Shown piece by piece: positions 42,772 through 52,200 of a DNA stretch of 64,000 bases. This DNA is from Pyxidicoccus xibeiensis (GTDB lineage Bacteria > Myxococcota > Myxococcia > Myxococcales > Myxococcaceae), in the NCBI RefSeq assembly GCF_024198175.1, contig NZ_JAJVKV010000004.1, positions 186,001 through 250,000 of the forward strand, in the 5' to 3' direction. The notes beneath the pieces were generated by a model. It made no database searches. It was not told where the DNA came from and saw only the letters and a list, made by a program, of their open reading frames with translations. The position numbers and the translations under genes were made by a program. How positions within the stretch are numbered: the first letter of the stretch is position 1; each line of letters begins with the position of its first letter.

Positions 42772-43118
42772 GGCGGCTGTGCGCGGTGGTGCTGGGCCTG
42801 CTGTTGTGCGGGCCCGGGGTGGCGGAGGCGGGCAAGCTGCGCACGCAGTACTCGGGCACGGTGAACCTGAACGAGGCCACGGCGGAGCAGCTCGACATGC
42901 TGCCGGGCGTCGGGGAGAAGGCGGCCCAGCGCATCATCGAGCATCGCAAGAAGCGGCCCTTCCAGCGGGTGGAGGAGCTGGTGCGGGTGAAGGGCTTCGG
43001 GAAGAAGAAGTTCCTCAAGCTCAAGGCCCACCTGGCGCTGGCCGGGCCCACGACGTTGAAGGTCGAGCAGGTGCTCGCCCCTCCTGACGGAAAGGAGGTG
43101 GTCGGCACGAACAACTGA
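42768..43118 (+). CDS. ComEA-like secreted helix-hairpin-helix DNA-binding protein
   Basis: 116 residues from GTG 42768. Signal peptide RRLCAVVLGLLLCGPGVAEA. The HhH domain (about 38-95) reads VNLNEATAEQLDMLPGVGEK, RIIEHRKKRPFQRVEEL and VKGFGKKKFLKLK, with both hairpins. ComEA-type proteins bind incoming DNA in the periplasm during transformation; no other competence gene is nearby. Coupled by GTGA overlap to the upstream 82-residue gene. Confidence 0.9.
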   Translation: MRRLCAVVLGLLLCGPGVAEAGKLRTQYSGTVNLNEATAEQLDMLPGVGEKAAQRIIEHRKKRPFQRVEELVRVKGFGKKKFLKLKAHLALAGPTTLKVEQVLAPPDGKEVVGTNN

Positions 43119-43143
43119 AAACCCCTGAACTGAACTCCGGCAA

Positions 43144-43199
43144 AGGGGGCCGCCGTCCGGGATTTCTCTCGTGGCCCAGGGCGGCGGCCCTTGTTTTTT
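43144..43199 (+). terminator. Rho-independent terminator
   Basis: GGGGGCCGCCG (43145-43155) pairs with CGGCGGCCCTT further on, with a loop of about 25 bases, followed by TTGTTTTTT. It ends the ComEA-like transcription unit and insulates the next gene. Confidence 0.8.
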
Positions 43200-43239
43200 C
43201 TACGCGAGCGGTGACACCCACGCTCGGCGGCAGTGTTTC

Positions 43240-44424
43240 ATGAGCATGAACATCGTGACGGCTCGGACACTCGAAGTGACACTGCTCCCGCGACTGGGGC
43301 GCGCGGTGCTTTCCCTCGCCCTGCTCCTCGGCATGGCCGCGACCGCCAGCGGCTGCGGTGACGACGACGAACCCACCCCGTCGTCGCTGCACGCGGACCT
43401 GCAGGCCACTCTCGATGACGTCGTCGCCCAGGGAGTGACTCCGGGCGTCGCGCTGGTCGTCACCTCGGGCAATGGCCAGTCCTGGTCGGGAGCGGCCGGT
43501 CTCAGCGATGTCGAGCGCAAGCTGCCCATGTCCGCGCAGGACGCCTTTCGCGCCGGCAGCATCCTGAAGACCCTGGTCGCCACCGCCGTGCTGCAGTCCG
43601 CCGAGCGGGGCGTGCTCTCGCTGGACGACACCCTGACGGAGCGGCTGCCGGCGAATGTGACGGCCCGTATCGCGAATGCGGAGTCCATCACCGTGGCCAT
43701 GCTGCTCAGCCACCGGTCGGGCATCCCGGAGTGGGTCACCGACGAGACCAACATGGCCATCATGTCCGACCCGGAGCACGTCTGGACGCTCGACGAGATT
43801 CTCGGCATCGCCGCAGCGCAGCCGCCGGTCTTCGCTCCAGGAGCGATGTACACCTACTCGAACACCAACTACGTGCTGCTCGGTGAAGTCCTCTCGGCCG
43901 CGGAGGGCCGCAGCTGGCGCGAGGTCGTCCGCGAGCGGGTCATCGCGCGGGCCGGGCTCTCGCACACGACGCTGCCCGAGCCGGGAGACACGGGCTGCGC
44001 GGCCTCCTGCGCTCGCGGGTACGTCCCGTTCGAAGACGAGCTGATGGACTTCACCGCCGTCGACCCGTCGATGGCCGGGGCCTCCGGCGGTCACGCCCTC
44101 GTGACCACGGCCGCCGACCTCGCCACCTTCTGGAAGAAGCTCCGCGCCGGTGCGCTGTTCGAGCGTGCTGCCACCCTGGACGCCATGCTCGCGTTCCAGC
44201 CGGCACCCGAGCCCGAGTCCCGGCTGGTGGGCTACGGCCTCGGAGTGATGCAGCTCGACTCCCAGGGGACCGTCGCCGTCGGGCACCTGGGCGGCACGGC
44301 GGGCTACCAGAGCTTCATGCTCTATGTGCCCGAGACCGACCGCTACGTCACCGGGTTCATCAACGTGATGGGTGACCTGGCCGCGGTGCTCGAGCCCATC
44401 CTGGCCCGCGCGTCACGCCCCTGA
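43240..44424 (+). CDS. Serine beta-lactamase-like/D-Ala-D-Ala carboxypeptidase-type hydrolase, lipoprotein
   Basis: 394 residues from ATG 43240; a second ATG at 43246 is equally possible. Signal peptide with lipobox TASGC. Catalytic motifs of the class C/PBP-like fold are complete: SxxK in AGSILKTLV (about residue 107), YxN in YTYSNTNYVLLGE (about 206), and HLGGTAGYQ near 348 in place of KTG. It resembles the D-alanyl-D-alanine carboxypeptidase/esterase group rather than a true resistance enzyme. It is flanked by terminators on both sides, so it is monocistronic. Confidence 0.9.
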   Translation: MSMNIVTARTLEVTLLPRLGRAVLSLALLLGMAATASGCGDDDEPTPSSLHADLQATLDDVVAQGVTPGVALVVTSGNGQSWSGAAGLSDVERKLPMSAQDAFRAGSILKTLVATAVLQSAERGVLSLDDTLTERLPANVTARIANAESITVAMLLSHRSGIPEWVTDETNMAIMSDPEHVWTLDEILGIAAAQPPVFAPGAMYTYSNTNYVLLGEVLSAAEGRSWREVVRERVIARAGLSHTTLPEPGDTGCAASCARGYVPFEDELMDFTAVDPSMAGASGGHALVTTAADLATFWKKLRAGALFERAATLDAMLAFQPAPEPESRLVGYGLGVMQLDSQGTVAVGHLGGTAGYQSFMLYVPETDRYVTGFINVMGDLAAVLEPILARASRP

Positions 44425-44441
44425 GCCTCACCTGAACCTCA

Positions 44442-44480
44442 GACAAAGCCGCTGCCCGGGGAACTGGGCGGCGGCTTTGT
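44442..44480. terminator. Bidirectional terminator between convergent genes
   Basis: ACAAAGCCGC and GCGGCTTTGT form a perfect 10-bp stem, extended through CCGGGGAACTGG; the A- and T-rich ends serve both directions. It separates the serine hydrolase gene from the convergent lipoprotein gene ending at 44491. Confidence 0.85.
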
Positions 44481-44490
44481 CGTGCCGACC

Positions 44491-45021
44491 TCACCGCGGC
44501 GGCGGTATCTCGATGCGGATGTCGGACCGGCCCACGCAGTATCCGTAGAAGCCGAAGGGGCCGCACTTGGAGGGCAGCTCCACGTCCGCATGCCCGATGG
44601 GGGCGCTGCTCCGAGCGGCCTCACCCGCTCCCTGGGCGACCCAGGCCACCACGCGCCACTTGCCCGACTTCGAGGAGCCGATTCCCGAGCCCAGGCTGAA
44701 CTTCACCGTGCGCTGCCCGTCCTCCAGTGGAATCGACTGGCGGTAGGTCTCCCGGGAGCTCCCCGGAACGTCCGGCACCGGAGGGACGGACCTGTCGAAG
44801 TCCCCCGTGGAGACACCCGCTTGAAGCTCGAGCGTCGCCCCCTGGGGGTAGGCGAGTCCCTCGGGCAGGTGGACTTCGCCGGAGAGCGGAGGTGAAGGTG
44901 GGTCGCAGCCAACGAGCCCCCACGCCAGACCGCCCAGCGCGGCCCACGCAACGAGGCGTCCCCGCCTGCTCACGCGTGCTTCACCGTCGACGCTCCTGCT
45001 GCTGTTCACGAACCGTCTCAT
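44491..45021 (-). CDS. Lipoprotein, beta-rich, function unknown
   Basis: 176 residues from ATG 45021-45019; a GTG 19 codons later would also give a signal peptide. Lipobox LVGC, then DPPSPPLSGEVHLPEGLAYP and a carboxypeptidase-regulatory-like or Ig-like beta sandwich (ATLELQAGV, KWRVVAWVAQGAGEA). Two Cys near the C-terminus (KCGPFGFYGYC) could form a disulfide. No family recognised. Confidence 0.72.
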   Translation of the reverse strand: MRRFVNSSRSVDGEARVSRRGRLVAWAALGGLAWGLVGCDPPSPPLSGEVHLPEGLAYPQGATLELQAGVSTGDFDRSVPPVPDVPGSSRETYRQSIPLEDGQRTVKFSLGSGIGSSKSGKWRVVAWVAQGAGEAARSSAPIGHADVELPSKCGPFGFYGYCVGRSDIRIEIPPPR

Positions 45022-45133
45022 GTCTCGACTCCCTCCACCGGCCCGGCCCCTGTGCGCGGATGAAACTCCATGTTCCACGGTCCGTTCCACCGGATTGACG
45101 GCCGCCATCCACGGCGGCGATAGTGGAGGACGC

Positions 45134-45238
45134 ATGTTCCTCCCGCTCCCCACGACTGGCGCTCAGTGCTGCTGCTGCTGCCGCGTGGCGTGTGCCTGCT
45201 GCTGTCTGGCGGGCCCCGAGCCCTGGGAGAGCGCGTAA
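45134..45238 (+). CDS. Cysteine-rich leader peptide of the cysK attenuator
   Basis: ATG 45134 with GGAGGA five to nine bases upstream opens a 34-codon frame: MFLPLPTTGAQ, five Cys, RVA, C, A, three Cys, then LAGPEPWESA and TAA. Nine of 34 codons are Cys, eight of them in runs, which cannot be chance in a gene directly before cysteine synthase. It is the classical design of a transcription-attenuation leader, in which slow Cys codon decoding reports low Cys-tRNA. The peptide itself is probably not functional. Confidence 0.9.
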   Translation: MFLPLPTTGAQCCCCCRVACACCCLAGPEPWESA

Positions 45239-45277
45239 AGCGTTCCTGAGCCTCTCCCGTCGCTCGCGCGGCCCGCC
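45208..45277 (+). promoter_or_regulatory. Antiterminator pairing of the cysK leader
   Basis: GGCGGGCC (45208-45215), just after the Cys codons, is a perfect complement of GGCCCGCC (45270-45277), which overlaps the 5' arm of the terminator. A second perfect stem, GGGAGAG/CTCTCCC (45225-45231/45252-45258), nests inside. A ribosome stalled in the first Cys run leaves these free, so readthrough is expected when cysteine is scarce; a ribosome reaching the stop at 45236 covers the left arm. Confidence 0.8.
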
Positions 45278-45309
45278 CTCCAACGAGGTGTCGGGCCGCT
45301 TCCATTTTC
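45268..45309 (+). terminator. Attenuator terminator before cysK
   Basis: GCGGCCCG (45268-45275) pairs with CGGGCCGC (45292-45299) in eight G-C pairs with a 16-base loop, followed by TTCCATTTTC, T-rich for this genome. It lies 38 bases before the cysK ATG and is mutually exclusive with the antiterminator pairing. Confidence 0.8.
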
Positions 45310-45346
45310 ACATCCTGCAGTCCCCCCTTCCACCCCGAGGCCCACC

Positions 45347-46261
45347 ATGAAGGCAGCCAACATCCTGCAGACCATCGGCAACACCCCGCACCTGCGCATC
45401 AACCGCCTGTTCCCCTCGCGCGTCGAGGTCTGGGTGAAGCTCGAGCGCGCCAACCCGGGTGGCAGCATCAAGGACCGCATCGCGCTGTCCATGGTCGAGG
45501 ACGCCGAGGCCCGGGGCGTGCTCAAGAAGGACAGCATCATCATCGAGCCGACCTCCGGGAACACCGGCATCGGCCTCGCCCTGGTCGCCGCGGTGAAGGG
45601 CTATCAGCTCACCCTCGTCATGCCCGAGTCGATGAGCATCGAGCGCCGCCGCCTCATGGCCGCCTACGGCGCCAAGCTGGAGCTCACCCCGCGCGCCCAG
45701 GGCATGAAGGGCGCCATCGCCCGCGCCCAGGAGCTGGCGGCCCAGACGCCCAACTCGTGGATTCCCCAGCAGTTCGAGAACAACGCCAACGTGGAGGTCC
45801 ACCGCCGCACCACCGCCCGCGAAATCCTCCAGGACTTCCCCGAGGGGCTCGACTACCTCATCACCGGCGTGGGCACCGGCGGCCACATCACCGCCGCGGC
45901 CGAAATCCTCAAGGAGCGCTTCCCGCGCCTCAAGGTCTTCGCCGTGGAGCCGACCAAGTCCCCCGTGCTCAGCGGCGGCGCGCCCGGCCCCCACCCCATC
46001 CAGGGCATCGGCGCCGGCTTCGTCCCCAAGATTCTCCAGACGGAGCGGCTCGACGGCATCATCCAGGTTCCCGAGGAGGAGGCCTTCGACTTCGCGCGCC
46101 GCGCCGCCAAGGAAGAGGGCCTGTTCGTCGGCATCTCCTCCGGCGCGTCCCTGGCCGCCGTGCAGCGCAAGCTGGGAGAGATTCCCGACGGCAGCCGCGT
46201 GCTGACGTTCAACTACGACACCGGCGAGCGCTACCTCTCCATCGAGAACCTCTTCGTCTGA
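45347..46261 (+). CDS. cysK: Cysteine synthase A (O-acetylserine sulfhydrylase)
   Basis: 304 residues. PLP-binding Lys in [12 protein letters not shown] (about residue 42), the substrate loop [12 protein letters not shown] (about 68-79), [20 protein letters not shown], and the phosphate-binding glycine loop GVGTGGHI near 177 are all present. It joins O-acetylserine with sulfide to form cysteine. Length and motifs fit CysK rather than cystathionine beta-synthase. It is preceded by a Cys-codon leader and attenuator, so end-product control acts at transcription elongation. Confidence 0.96.
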   Translation: MKAANILQTIGNTPHLRINRLFPSRVEVWVKLERANPGGSIKDRIALSMVEDAEARGVLKKDSIIIEPTSGNTGIGLALVAAVKGYQLTLVMPESMSIERRRLMAAYGAKLELTPRAQGMKGAIARAQELAAQTPNSWIPQQFENNANVEVHRRTTAREILQDFPEGLDYLITGVGTGGHITAAAEILKERFPRLKVFAVEPTKSPVLSGGAPGPHPIQGIGAGFVPKILQTERLDGIIQVPEEEAFDFARRAAKEEGLFVGISSGASLAAVQRKLGEIPDGSRVLTFNYDTGERYLSIENLFV

Positions 46262-46389
46262 GCCGGGCGCCACACGGCGGGCCCGGCCCCGCGCCGGGCC
46301 CGTGTCCCACCGCGTCAACGGGCAGCAGCCAGGGAGGCGACCGCCGCGAGCGGTGGCCAACCCGGGGCGGCTTGGTAGTCTGCGCCGCC

Positions 46390-48105
46390 ATGAACCGACG
46401 CTTCGCGAATCTGCTCACCGCGCTGCCCCTGACGGCCGCGCTGGTCGCTCCGCCCGTGCTCGCCTGCACCAGCATGGTGGTCAGCAAGGGCGCCACGAAG
46501 GATGGCGCCACGCTGATGACCTACTCGGCCGACTCGCACGAGCTGTACGGCGAGCTGTACCACACGCCGGCACGCCGCAACGGCCCGGGCGCCATGCGCG
46601 ACATCATCGAGTGGGACACCGGCAAGTTCCTCGGCCGGATTCCCGACGCGCCCGAGACGTACTCCGTCGTGGGCAACATGAACGAGCACCAGCTCTCCAT
46701 CGGTGAGTCCACCTTCACCGGCCGCGACGAGCTGGCCGGGCCCGCGGGCATCATCGACTACGGCTCGCTCATCTACATCGCCCTGGAGCGCGCGAAGACG
46801 GCGCGCGAGGCCATCCAGGTGATGACGCAGCTGGTGGCCGAGCACGGCTACGCCTCCACCGGAGAGACGTTCTCCATCGCCGACCCCAAGGAGGCGTGGC
46901 TGATGGAGCTGATTGGCAAGGGCAAGGGCCAGAAGGGCGCCGTCTGGGTCGCCCGCAAGCTGCCCGAGGGCTACATCTCCGCCCACGCCAACCAGGCCCG
47001 CATCCGCCAGTTCCCGCTGGACGACAAGGAGAACACCCTCTACTCGAAGGACGTCATCTCCTTCGCGCGCGAGAAGGGCTGGTTCAAGGGCGCGGACAAG
47101 GACTTCAGCTTCGCGGACACCTACCACCCGCTCGACTTCGGCGGGCAGCGCTTCGCGGAAGGCCGCGTGTGGAGCATCTTCCGCCGCGCGGCGCCGTCCA
47201 TGAAGCTGGGCGTGGAGTACGCGGACGGCTCGGCGCCGAACAAGCGGCTGGACCTGTGGGTGAAGCCGGACAAGAAGCTGTCCGTGCAGGACGTCATGGC
47301 GCTGATGCGGGACCACTTCGAGGGCACCCCGCTGGACATGACGAAGGACGTGGGCGCGGGCCCGTACGCGGCGCCCTACCGCTGGCGGCCGATGACGTGG
47401 GAGGTGGACGGCAAGAAGTACGTCCACGAGCGCGCCATCTCCACGCAGCAGACCGGCTTCTCGCTCGTCGCGCAGATGCGCGCGTCCATGCCGGCCCCCA
47501 TCGGCGGCGTGCTCTGGTTCGGCGTGGATGACACCGCCATGACGGTCTACACGCCCATGTACGCGGGCATCCGCGACGTGCCGAAGAACTTCGCCGTGGG
47601 CGTGGCCAACCGCGGCACCTTCTCCTGGGACTCGTCCTTCTGGGTGTTCAACTGGGTGTCCAACCAGGCCTACGCGCGCTGGAGCGACATGTCCGTGGAC
47701 GTGCAGCGCGAGCAGAACGCCCTGGAGGGCCAGTTCTTCGCGGACCAGGCCGAGGTCGAGAAGGCCGCGCTGGAGCAGTACAAGCGCAGCCCCGAGGAGG
47801 CCCGCCAGTACCTCACCGCCTACTCGGTGAAGCAGGGCGAGAAGGTCCACAGCCGCTGGCGCAAGCTGGGGGAGAACCTCCTCGTGAAGTACATCGACGG
47901 CAACGTCCGCGACGAGCAGGGCAAGGTGAACCACCCGAAGTACTCGGAGGAGTGGTACCGCCGCATCGCGAAGGAGAAGGGCAAGGCGCTGGAGATGCCG
48001 CCCGAGCCCAAGAAGGAGGAGCCGGCCCCCGTGGCGGCTCCGGCCGCGCCCGCGGCCCCGGCCCAGAAGCCCGCGCCCAAGCCCACCGTGGCCCCGGCCC
48101 CGTAG
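46390..48105 (+). CDS. Secreted C69-family dipeptidase (PepD-like N-terminal nucleophile)
   Basis: I choose ATG 46390, giving 571 residues; the frame is open from 45757 inside cysK but that part is not coding. The signal peptide ends VLA before Cys26 in ACTSMVVSKGATKDG, which becomes the N-terminal nucleophile after processing. NEHQLSIGESTFTGR and TFSIADPKEAWLMELIGKG are C69 signatures. The C-terminal 40 residues are Pro/Ala/Lys-rich. It probably degrades peptides in the periplasm or outside, in keeping with predatory nutrition. Confidence 0.92.
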   Translation: MNRRFANLLTALPLTAALVAPPVLACTSMVVSKGATKDGATLMTYSADSHELYGELYHTPARRNGPGAMRDIIEWDTGKFLGRIPDAPETYSVVGNMNEHQLSIGESTFTGRDELAGPAGIIDYGSLIYIALERAKTAREAIQVMTQLVAEHGYASTGETFSIADPKEAWLMELIGKGKGQKGAVWVARKLPEGYISAHANQARIRQFPLDDKENTLYSKDVISFAREKGWFKGADKDFSFADTYHPLDFGGQRFAEGRVWSIFRRAAPSMKLGVEYADGSAPNKRLDLWVKPDKKLSVQDVMALMRDHFEGTPLDMTKDVGAGPYAAPYRWRPMTWEVDGKKYVHERAISTQQTGFSLVAQMRASMPAPIGGVLWFGVDDTAMTVYTPMYAGIRDVPKNFAVGVANRGTFSWDSSFWVFNWVSNQAYARWSDMSVDVQREQNALEGQFFADQAEVEKAALEQYKRSPEEARQYLTAYSVKQGEKVHSRWRKLGENLLVKYIDGNVRDEQGKVNHPKYSEEWYRRIAKEKGKALEMPPEPKKEEPAPVAAPAAPAAPAQKPAPKPTVAPAP

Positions 48106-48130
48106 TCCCGCGGGCCTGACCGATGGCAGC

Positions 48131-48170
48131 CAGAAGGGCGCCCGCCGTGAGGCTGGCGCCCTTCTCTTTT
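48131..48170 (+). terminator. Rho-independent terminator after C69 peptidase
   Basis: AGAAGGGCGCC and GGCGCCCTTCT form a perfect 11-bp stem with a 13-base loop, followed by CTTTT. It ends the C69 peptidase transcript. Confidence 0.85.
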
Positions 48171-48388
48171 GCGCAGCCCTGCCCGGCGGTCAGCCAGGCA
48201 GGCGACCCCCTCCAACCTCCGGGCCGTCACGGGCCACACCCTCCCTGGGACGGCCATGAAAGGTGGGGAACCCGGGTGCCTGGCTTGCGGGTGCTCAACA
48301 GACAACGGATTTTCCTCAGCAGGGGGCGCCTTGAAGGGGTAGACCTTCTAGGAACCCAAACGATTGGAAAGAAACTTGGAGGCCGCAG

Positions 48389-48949
48389 GTGAGGGATGAT
48401 GCACCCCTGAAGGACACGGCTGGTGGGGAGCCGGAGCAACCGGAAGGCGAGCGACCGAAGGGTCCTCCGCTCGGAGAGGTGCTCGAGTTCATGCGGCTGC
48501 TCTGGGCGGTGGACCACGGTCTCCAGTCCACGTCCAAGCGCATGGAGTCCACGCTGGGGCTCACCGGTCCGCAGCGGCTGGTCGTCCGCCTGGTGGGCCG
48601 CTTCCCCGGCATCACCGCGGGCACGCTCGCGCAGATTCTCCACGTCCACCCCAGCACCCTCACGGGCGTCCTCAAGCGGCTGGAGAAGCGGGGCCTGCTG
48701 GAGCGCAAGGCGGACCCGCTCGACGGGCGCAAGGCGCTGTTCGCCCTCACGGAGTCGGGCCGCGCGCTCGACATCCCCTCCGAGGGTACGGTGGAGGCTT
48801 CCGTGCAGCGCGTCCTGTCGCGGATGTCGCGCACGCGCATCCTGTGCACCCAGGACGTGCTCACCGCGCTCGCCCAGGAGCTGGGCGGCGTGCCCACGCC
48901 GGACGAGGAAGGCAGCGAGGCCGGGCCCCGGAAGTCCGCCCCGCGCTGA
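48389..48949 (+). CDS. MarR-family transcriptional regulator
   Basis: 186 residues from GTG 48389, with TTGGAGG upstream. The acidic N-terminal 35 residues are family-atypical; after that the winged helix reads RLVVRLVGRFPGITAGTLAQ, VHPSTLTGVLKRLEKRGLLE and the wing KADPLDGRKALFALTESG, the DxRxxxxxLT pattern of MarR. It is alone, between two terminators, so it probably regulates a distant target or itself. The 218 bases upstream hold no clear operator. Confidence 0.92.
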   Translation: MRDDAPLKDTAGGEPEQPEGERPKGPPLGEVLEFMRLLWAVDHGLQSTSKRMESTLGLTGPQRLVVRLVGRFPGITAGTLAQILHVHPSTLTGVLKRLEKRGLLERKADPLDGRKALFALTESGRALDIPSEGTVEASVQRVLSRMSRTRILCTQDVLTALAQELGGVPTPDEEGSEAGPRKSAPR

Positions 48950-48977
48950 CCTTTGACCCGCCCCTTCCGTGAAAAAC

Positions 48978-49021
48978 GAAGGGGCATGGGCCGGCCGAGC
49001 CTCGGGCCGACCGGCCCCTTC
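48978..49021 (+). terminator. Probable terminator after MarR gene
   Basis: GAAGGGGC (48978-48985) pairs with GCCCCTTC (49014-49021) and the inner GGCCGG/CCGGCC segments extend the hairpin. There is no U-run. The rest of the 292-base gap to the next gene shows no gene. Confidence 0.55.
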
Positions 49022-49241
49022 CCCACCCCACCCGGGGAGCCCTCTTCCTGGATGGCCGAGGCCCGTCTCCCGCGTTGCCTCCCAGACCCTCCCCTCCCAC
49101 CTCCTTCCGGCGCCTGACACCCGGGCCCCCTTCCGCTCCGCCGTGGCGCCTGACGCCTCGCGCCGGAAGGGAGGCTGCTAGAGAATCGGGAAATAGGTCG
49201 CCCCGGTGGGGGTTGCCTCCCCACAGAGCGGACAGGACAGC

Positions 49242-52200
49242 GTGAACCTCGAAACCCCGCAGACCCCAGGCCCCGAGCTGCTGCCCCCGCCTCCCCCGCC
49301 CCCGTCGGCGCCGGCCTCCCGGGCCCGCTCCGGGGCGCGGTCGCCGGGGGTGGAGGCCCTCCTGTCCGCCGTGCGCACCCGCCAGCGCCGGCACCTGTGG
49401 CTCCAGGGCGGCATGCTGGGCCTCTGCGCCGCCGGGGTGCTGCTCGCGGCCGGCGGCTTCCTCGGCCTGGTGGCCCCACGCCTGGGCGGCTCCCTCCTCT
49501 GGCTGGCCCTCCCGGTGGGCGTCGCCGTGGCCTGCGCCTTCGGCCTGTGGCTCGCGCGCAAGCAGGTGGGTGACGACGCGCGCACCGCGCGGCTCGTGGG
49601 CCTGCGGCGCCCGGAGCTGTCGCTGGACGTGCTCGCCGCCGTGGAGCTGAAGCACCAGGGCGACTCCGAGGCCGGCGGGTCTCCCGAGCTGGCCGATGCC
49701 TTCCTCCAGCAGATGGACACCCGGGTGCGCACCGTGGACGTGCGCTCCGTGGTGGACGGCCGTCCCGTGCGCCAGGCCGCGCTGGCCTCTGGCGGCGTGC
49801 TGCTGGCGCTGGCGGTGCTGATGGTGTTGCTCGGCGGGAAGTGGTCCGCGGGCCTGGCGCGCATCCGCGAGCTGGCCAGGAGCCCGGTGGCCCCGATGCA
49901 GGTGGAGCCCATCACCGGCGACATCGAGCTGACGTACCGCTACCCCGCGTACACGGGGCTGGCCCAGCGCACCGTGCCCGGCACCAACGGCGAGGTGAGC
50001 GCCCCGGCGGGCACCGAGGTCGTCCTCAAGACGCGCTCGGACCGCGTGGTGGAGCGCGCGGAGCTGGTGGTCAACGGCCAGGCGCTGCCCCTCACCGTCA
50101 CCGGCAACCGGGACCTGGAGGGCACCTTCGTCGCGAAGCAGTCCGGCCACTACCACTTCATCTTCTACGGCGCGCGCGACAAGCAGCTCGCCAAGGGCCC
50201 GGACATCGCGCTCAACGTGGAGGCCGACAAGGCGCCGCAGGTGACGCTGATGACGCCCGCGGTGGAGCTGGAGGTCGACCCCGGCGACAAGGTGACGCTC
50301 AAGTACGAGGCCACGGACGACTACGGCCTGTCCGGCCTGTCGCTCGTCTACCGCCTGCCCGGCTCGCCGAAGGAGACGCGCGTGCCGCTGCGCCGCGAGG
50401 ACGGCCGCCGCAACCGCGCGACCTTCGACTGGGATCTGGGCACGCTCAAGGTCGACCCCGGTGACAGGATTTCGTACTACGTGGAGGCGCTGGACAACGA
50501 CGCGGTGGAGGGCCCGAAGAAGGGCGTCAGCCGCACCCAGGTGCTGCGTGTCTACTCCGCCGCCGAGCACCGCCGCGCCGCGCTGGAGAAGGCCGAGCAG
50601 CTGTGGGGCCGCATGGTGGACCACCTCGCGGACCGCCTCGAGGGCCCGGACCGCGTGAAGCAGAAGGACGTGCAGGCGGTGGCCTCGGCGGCCTCGGTGG
50701 ACACCAGCGGTCAGCAGCTGGTGACGGACCTGCGCACGCTGGCCCAGGAGCTGGCGCGCGAGCGCGACGTCCCCACCGAGCTCGTCTCCGCGCTCAGCCA
50801 CATCTCCGAGTCGCTGGGCAGCCACATCAACGGCACCGCCGAGTTCCGCCGCCTCTTCCTGCGCACCCAGCGCGCCCGGGGCGAGGACTGGGGCACCGGC
50901 AACCGCCTCACCGCCGTCGTCAACGAGGAGATAGAGGAGCTGGAGAAGGACATCCTCTACCTGGAGTCGCTGCTCGACAGGCAGAAGCTGGAGGCGCTGC
51001 AGGACCTGGCCAAGCAGCTCGCCAACGAGCGGCGCGAGCTGGCCAACCTGGTGGAGCAGTACAAGAACAAGCCGGACGACGAGGCCCGCCAGGTGGTGAT
51101 GGAGCAGATTCAGCAGCTCAAGGCCCGCATCCAGGAGCTGATGCAGCGCATGGCGGAGATGCGCAAGGGCATCCGCGACGAGCACCTCAACGCCGAGGCG
51201 CTCAACGAGCTGATGAAGGAAGAGGACATGCAGGGCGCGCTCGAGCAGGTCGAGAAGCTGATGCGCGAGGGCAAGACGGACGAGGCCCTGGCGAAGCTCC
51301 AGGAGCTGGGCATGCAGATGGACGAGATGCTCCAGAACCTGGACAAGGAGGGCAGCGAGTTCGGCGCCGAGCAGAACCCCGAGCTGGTGGAGAAGTTCGG
51401 CAAGTTCATGGAGGAGCTGCAGAGCACCGTGCAGGAGCAGCAGAAGGTCGCGGACCAGACGCGGCAGCTTCGCGACCAGGCCCGCTCGCAGAACCGCGAG
51501 CGGCTGGCGGAGAAGGGCAAGGCCCTCAAGGACGACCTGCTGCGCAAGGTGCAGCAGGCCCAGGAGAGCTACAAGAAGCTCAAGCCGGAGCAGCTCAACA
51601 GCCGCGCCGCGCGTCCGCTGGAAGAGGCCCAGTCCGAGCTGCAGAACGTGGAGAACGCGCTCAAGGTCAACGACTTCGACCTGGCGGCCGAGGCCGCGGC
51701 CCGCGCGGAGGATGCCTCCCGCCAGCTGTCCATGATGGGCGAGCAGCAGCGGCAGCTCGACGAGATGTTCGGCAACCCGCCCGAGGTGCGCGAGCAGTCC
51801 GCGCAGCTGGCCCAGCGGCTGGAGCGCGACGCCCGCAGCGTGGAAGAAGTGAACCAGCAGCTCCAGTCGCTCTTCCCGCCTCCGGGCTCGCAGCTGTCCC
51901 AGCAGGAGAAACAGCAGTTGCAGCAGTTGGCCCAGCAGCAGGGCCAGCTGGAGCAGCGCGCGCAGGGGCTGCGCCAGCAGATGGAGGAGATGGGGCAGAT
52001 GGCGCCCCTCTTCGGGGAAGAGGCCACGCAGCAGATGGAGGGCGTGGGCCAGCGCATGGGCGAGGCCGCGCAGCGGATGCAGGGCAAGGACCCGGGCCGC
52101 GGCTTCGGTGAGCAGCAGGCGGCGCTGGAGGGGCTGCGCCAGTTCCAGCGGCAGATGCAGGAGGGCCAGCGCGGAGGCAAGGGCGGCCTGCCCCTGCCCA

